Shown piece by piece: positions 61,901-64,000 of a stretch of 64,000 nt of DNA. Source of the DNA: Bigelowiella natans CCMP2755. Taxonomy: Eukaryota; Cercozoa; Chlorarachniophyceae. How positions within the stretch are numbered: the stretch's first letter is position 1; each line of letters opens with the position of its first letter. The position numbers and the translations under genes are program-made. Under the pieces are notes generated by a model. The model had not been told where the DNA came from. It was given only the letters and a program-made list of their open reading frames with translations, and did not search any database. Location of the stretch: NCBI GenBank assembly GCA_000320545.1, contig ADNK01002757.1:50012-114011 (forward strand). The letters run 5' to 3'.

Positions 61901-63320
61901 GAGGATGAGAAGGGAGCTGGGAGACATGTAGAAAGTAATGATGATGTGCATTGAAGAATATCCCTGAACAATTTTTTTAAGCGAAGAAAAGTATGAAACG
62001 CATTTCCACAAGCTACATTCGAACCTGGAACGCAATGATGGTAGGAGTCCTCTAGAACTAACTTGTGTGCCTCACACACATTGCAATGACACACTGCTTC
62101 GTGAAAGATGAGGGCTGCCCTGATGGAGTTGAGGAATCTGTCCTCCATTAAACTCTACATTTTTCTCAACATTTTGCTATCGCTTGTGCTGTCTGTCGCA
62201 TTTTCCCCTTATCTTCAAGGAAGGTAACAACGTCCATGGTGCACAATTTTGTCAACATTCACAGCACAAATCCATTTTCAGATGCACATGGGAACCAGCC
62301 CTTCCACAGTCTTTAGTTCCATACTGTCCAAATTTTGTGGGTAAATGATTCATGCTCATTCATCAATGTTTTGTTCTGGTTTAGATTTCGTTTTACACTT
62401 TCAGATTGCAACCCATCGCGCCGTGGTGCAGGCATCGAGCAGTTGATGTTTTTCATGAACTTAGCAGTCCCTGCCACCAGCGTTGTGGTGGGAGTTGGAT
62501 TGTTCTCCGGCGACATTTTGTTTCTCAAGCGTGAGGGTTCTGCAGGTACATTTTTTGCAAGAATTCCAACCTCCACGAAAGAAAATTGAATCTAGTTTCA
62601 GGAGTTCCAGTCTGGCTTCAAGCAATTTCAAAAATGCTCGTGAACATGGTTCCCATGATCACATACAATGCCGTGTTCACAGCATGCTGGATTCTTCTTG
62701 GACATAGTGGTAAATCTCCCTCATTCAATTGCCATTCCAGAATTTGATGAGGGGATCTAAAATCATCCTCGTGTCACATGTTTTTAGGTTCTACTAATGG
62801 ATGGTTCAGCCTTTTCATTGCACTTGGATTTGCAAGTTCTGGTGTTGGATGCGCAATTTCCTTGGCTGTGTCTCGACAAAATTTGCATCTTGTCTCTTTG
62901 ATCGTGTGTTTCATTTTCGCGGCATTCAGTGGCATTTACCCTCGACTTGACTCTGTTGGAGATGCTGAATGGATTTGGGATCTTTCATTCGCAAGATGGT
63001 CATCGGAGGCAGCGTACTCTCATTCACTTCTTACCTCAATTTCTTTTCATTCTGCATTTTGTGTGACCCATTGTGTCCATTGCCACAGGTTCACTTTGTG
63101 CACTGAGCATTATGCGGATGAAGGTCTTGATGTCTCTAGGCCTGCAGCTGAGCAAATGGGCTACACTTTGGGTAGATTTGAGCATGACATTGGAGCTTTG
63201 TGGGCACTTGGATTTGCCGGACGCATCATTGGCATGATTTCGCTTGTTCGGGTTGCACAACCCGCTGCAAAGAGGTTGGAACATGAATTTGTGATCAAAA
63301 TTAGGAGCATGTTGGGATGA
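58948..63320 (+). CDS. ABCG half-transporter with Cys-rich extracellular N-terminus (gene 2)
   Basis: About 23 exons join in phase from ATG at 58948. The protein opens with a signal peptide ([13 protein letters not shown]) and a Cys-rich extracellular part (CPQGFDC, CPAGYFC, CPGALHC, CPEDRYC, CPEGS). A membrane helix ([16 protein letters not shown]) follows. The nucleotide-binding domain has Walker [11 protein letters not shown]-loop GFVPQD, signature [10 protein letters not shown], Walker B ALFLDEP, D-loop SGLDA and H-loop [12 protein letters not shown] charged Ser/Asp/Lys linker leads to the TMD, which includes [37 protein letters not shown] and [17 protein letters not shown] near the end. 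A 54-nt intron (61582-61635) with a GTGAGG donor removes an in-frame TAA, so the gene is not broken. It is a divergent paralogue of gene 1. The last exon may contain a further short intron near 63060-63090. Confidence 0.87.
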
Positions 63321-64000
63321 TCAAACACGCAATCTGAATGAAAGCACCGATGTGTTCCGCGCAAATTTCAAACACTACGATGTGAGCTTGATCGATGATG
63401 TTGCTCAACGTGCGGTGTGCAAACCACAATGATGATCAGATTGACGCATGTGTTCACAGCTGACAACAGCAGGGGCGGCCAACTGCGTTTTGTGCGTGCA
63501 GTGCGGCGCTGCTGCATCACGCAAAGCTCAGTTTTCATTTCACAGTCCAAATCAAAAACATTGCTTCGACATCCGACACACCTTGCCCAAACAGTGCAAC
63601 ATTGGGCCATGTGACGAGCGGGGCCATGACACGTGCGCACACGTGGCCAGGAGCAACGCACTGTGGCGCTCAGTTTGCACGCCACGGCCGGACAGGCAAA
63701 GCGACGTCCGTTGTGTGCGTGACTCGCGACAGAGAACGTCCCAGGACGTCTCACGGCACGTGTGTCGCACGTGCCAGTGGGGAACGGTTCAACCGCGCAG
63801 CTCGCTGCTCTTTGTGTTCTCAAAATGTTCCTTCGTTCATCCTCGGACTGCCCGCACGCTCGGACAAGTCCAGCAACGTTCTGCACATCGCTGCGTTCGT
63901 GCAGCGCGACAAAGGCATCGGGACGACGCACAGTGAAACCAACGCACAATCGCATTGCAAGTTGAGAAGCTTTCTCGGAGCCGCATGAGCATAGGGTTAG
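63321..64000. other. GC-rich block at window end
   Basis: After the ABCG stop codon the sequence turns CpG- and GC-rich, like the blocks at 2.7, 10.8, 18.5 and 47.2 kb. It holds overlapping open frames on both strands without domain signatures. The last bases include one GGGTTAG, which alone says nothing about a telomere. Confidence 0.55.

Noticed and set aside
63990-64000. GGGTTAG at the window end as telomere
   Set aside because: A single unit only; tandem repetition would be required.

Overview
The window looks like nuclear DNA of a eukaryotic alga with a secondary plastid, most likely a photosynthetic stramenopile or a similar chlorophyll a/c lineage. The evidence is a fucoxanthin/chlorophyll a/c-type light-harvesting gene, an intronless beta-tubulin, a U6 snRNA, spliceosomal GT-AG introns throughout, and proteins with secretory-like leaders on plastid-type enzymes. 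The species cannot be named from this alone. Exon models were built by eye from splice sites, reading-phase continuity and family motifs. Total phases close exactly for the genes listed with full exon sets.

Layout: (1) 37-814 (-) a Rho-type GTPase-like gene with a decayed nucleotide site. (2) 1670-2525 (+) light-harvesting protein. (3) about 2.7-4.0 kb, a GC-rich palindromic block. (4) 4271-10389 (-) an 18-exon AI-2E-family membrane protein. (5) about 10.8-14.3 kb, a second, larger GC-rich block full of hairpin repeats. (6) 15167-15832 (-) guanine/guanosine deaminase-like. (7) 16959-18302 (+) beta-tubulin. (8) about 18.5-20.2 kb, a third GC-rich block. (9) 20301-22050 (-) NAA50-like N-terminal acetyltransferase. 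(10) 22887-27136 (+) an 11-exon type II membrane glycosyltransferase-like protein. (11) 28479-38958 (-) a 29-exon C2H2 zinc-finger gene. (12) 40614-46667 (+) a 17-exon type I signal peptidase. (13) about 47.2-49.6 kb, a fourth GC-rich block. (14) 49997-50700 (-) exons of an unidentified basic protein. (15) 51189-52742 (+) an Oca/Siw14-type pseudophosphatase. (16) 52872-52980 (+) U6 snRNA. (17) 53716-58288 (-) and 58948-63320 (+), two divergent ABCG half-transporter genes of the type with a Cys-rich extracellular N-terminus. (18) about 63.3 kb to the end, a fifth GC-rich block.

The most striking feature is gene architecture. Between 4 and 47 kb, what first looks like microsatellite desert is almost entirely intron. 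Exons of 14-150 nt are embedded in TAG, CAT, GAG, TA, CA and GA repeats, the repeats sometimes supply the splice sites, and introns carry recurrent tandem duplications of about 42-46 bp. In the zinc-finger gene most fingers are cut by an intron between their cysteine and histidine pairs. The tubulin, deaminase, pseudophosphatase, U6 and ABCG genes sit in more ordinary sequence.

The genes do not form a pathway or operon-like cluster. Two candidates for plastid function are the light-harvesting protein and the signal peptidase, which belongs to the family that processes thylakoid proteins. The AI-2E-like protein may be a third. No convincing mobile-element protein, CRISPR, tRNA or rRNA gene was seen.
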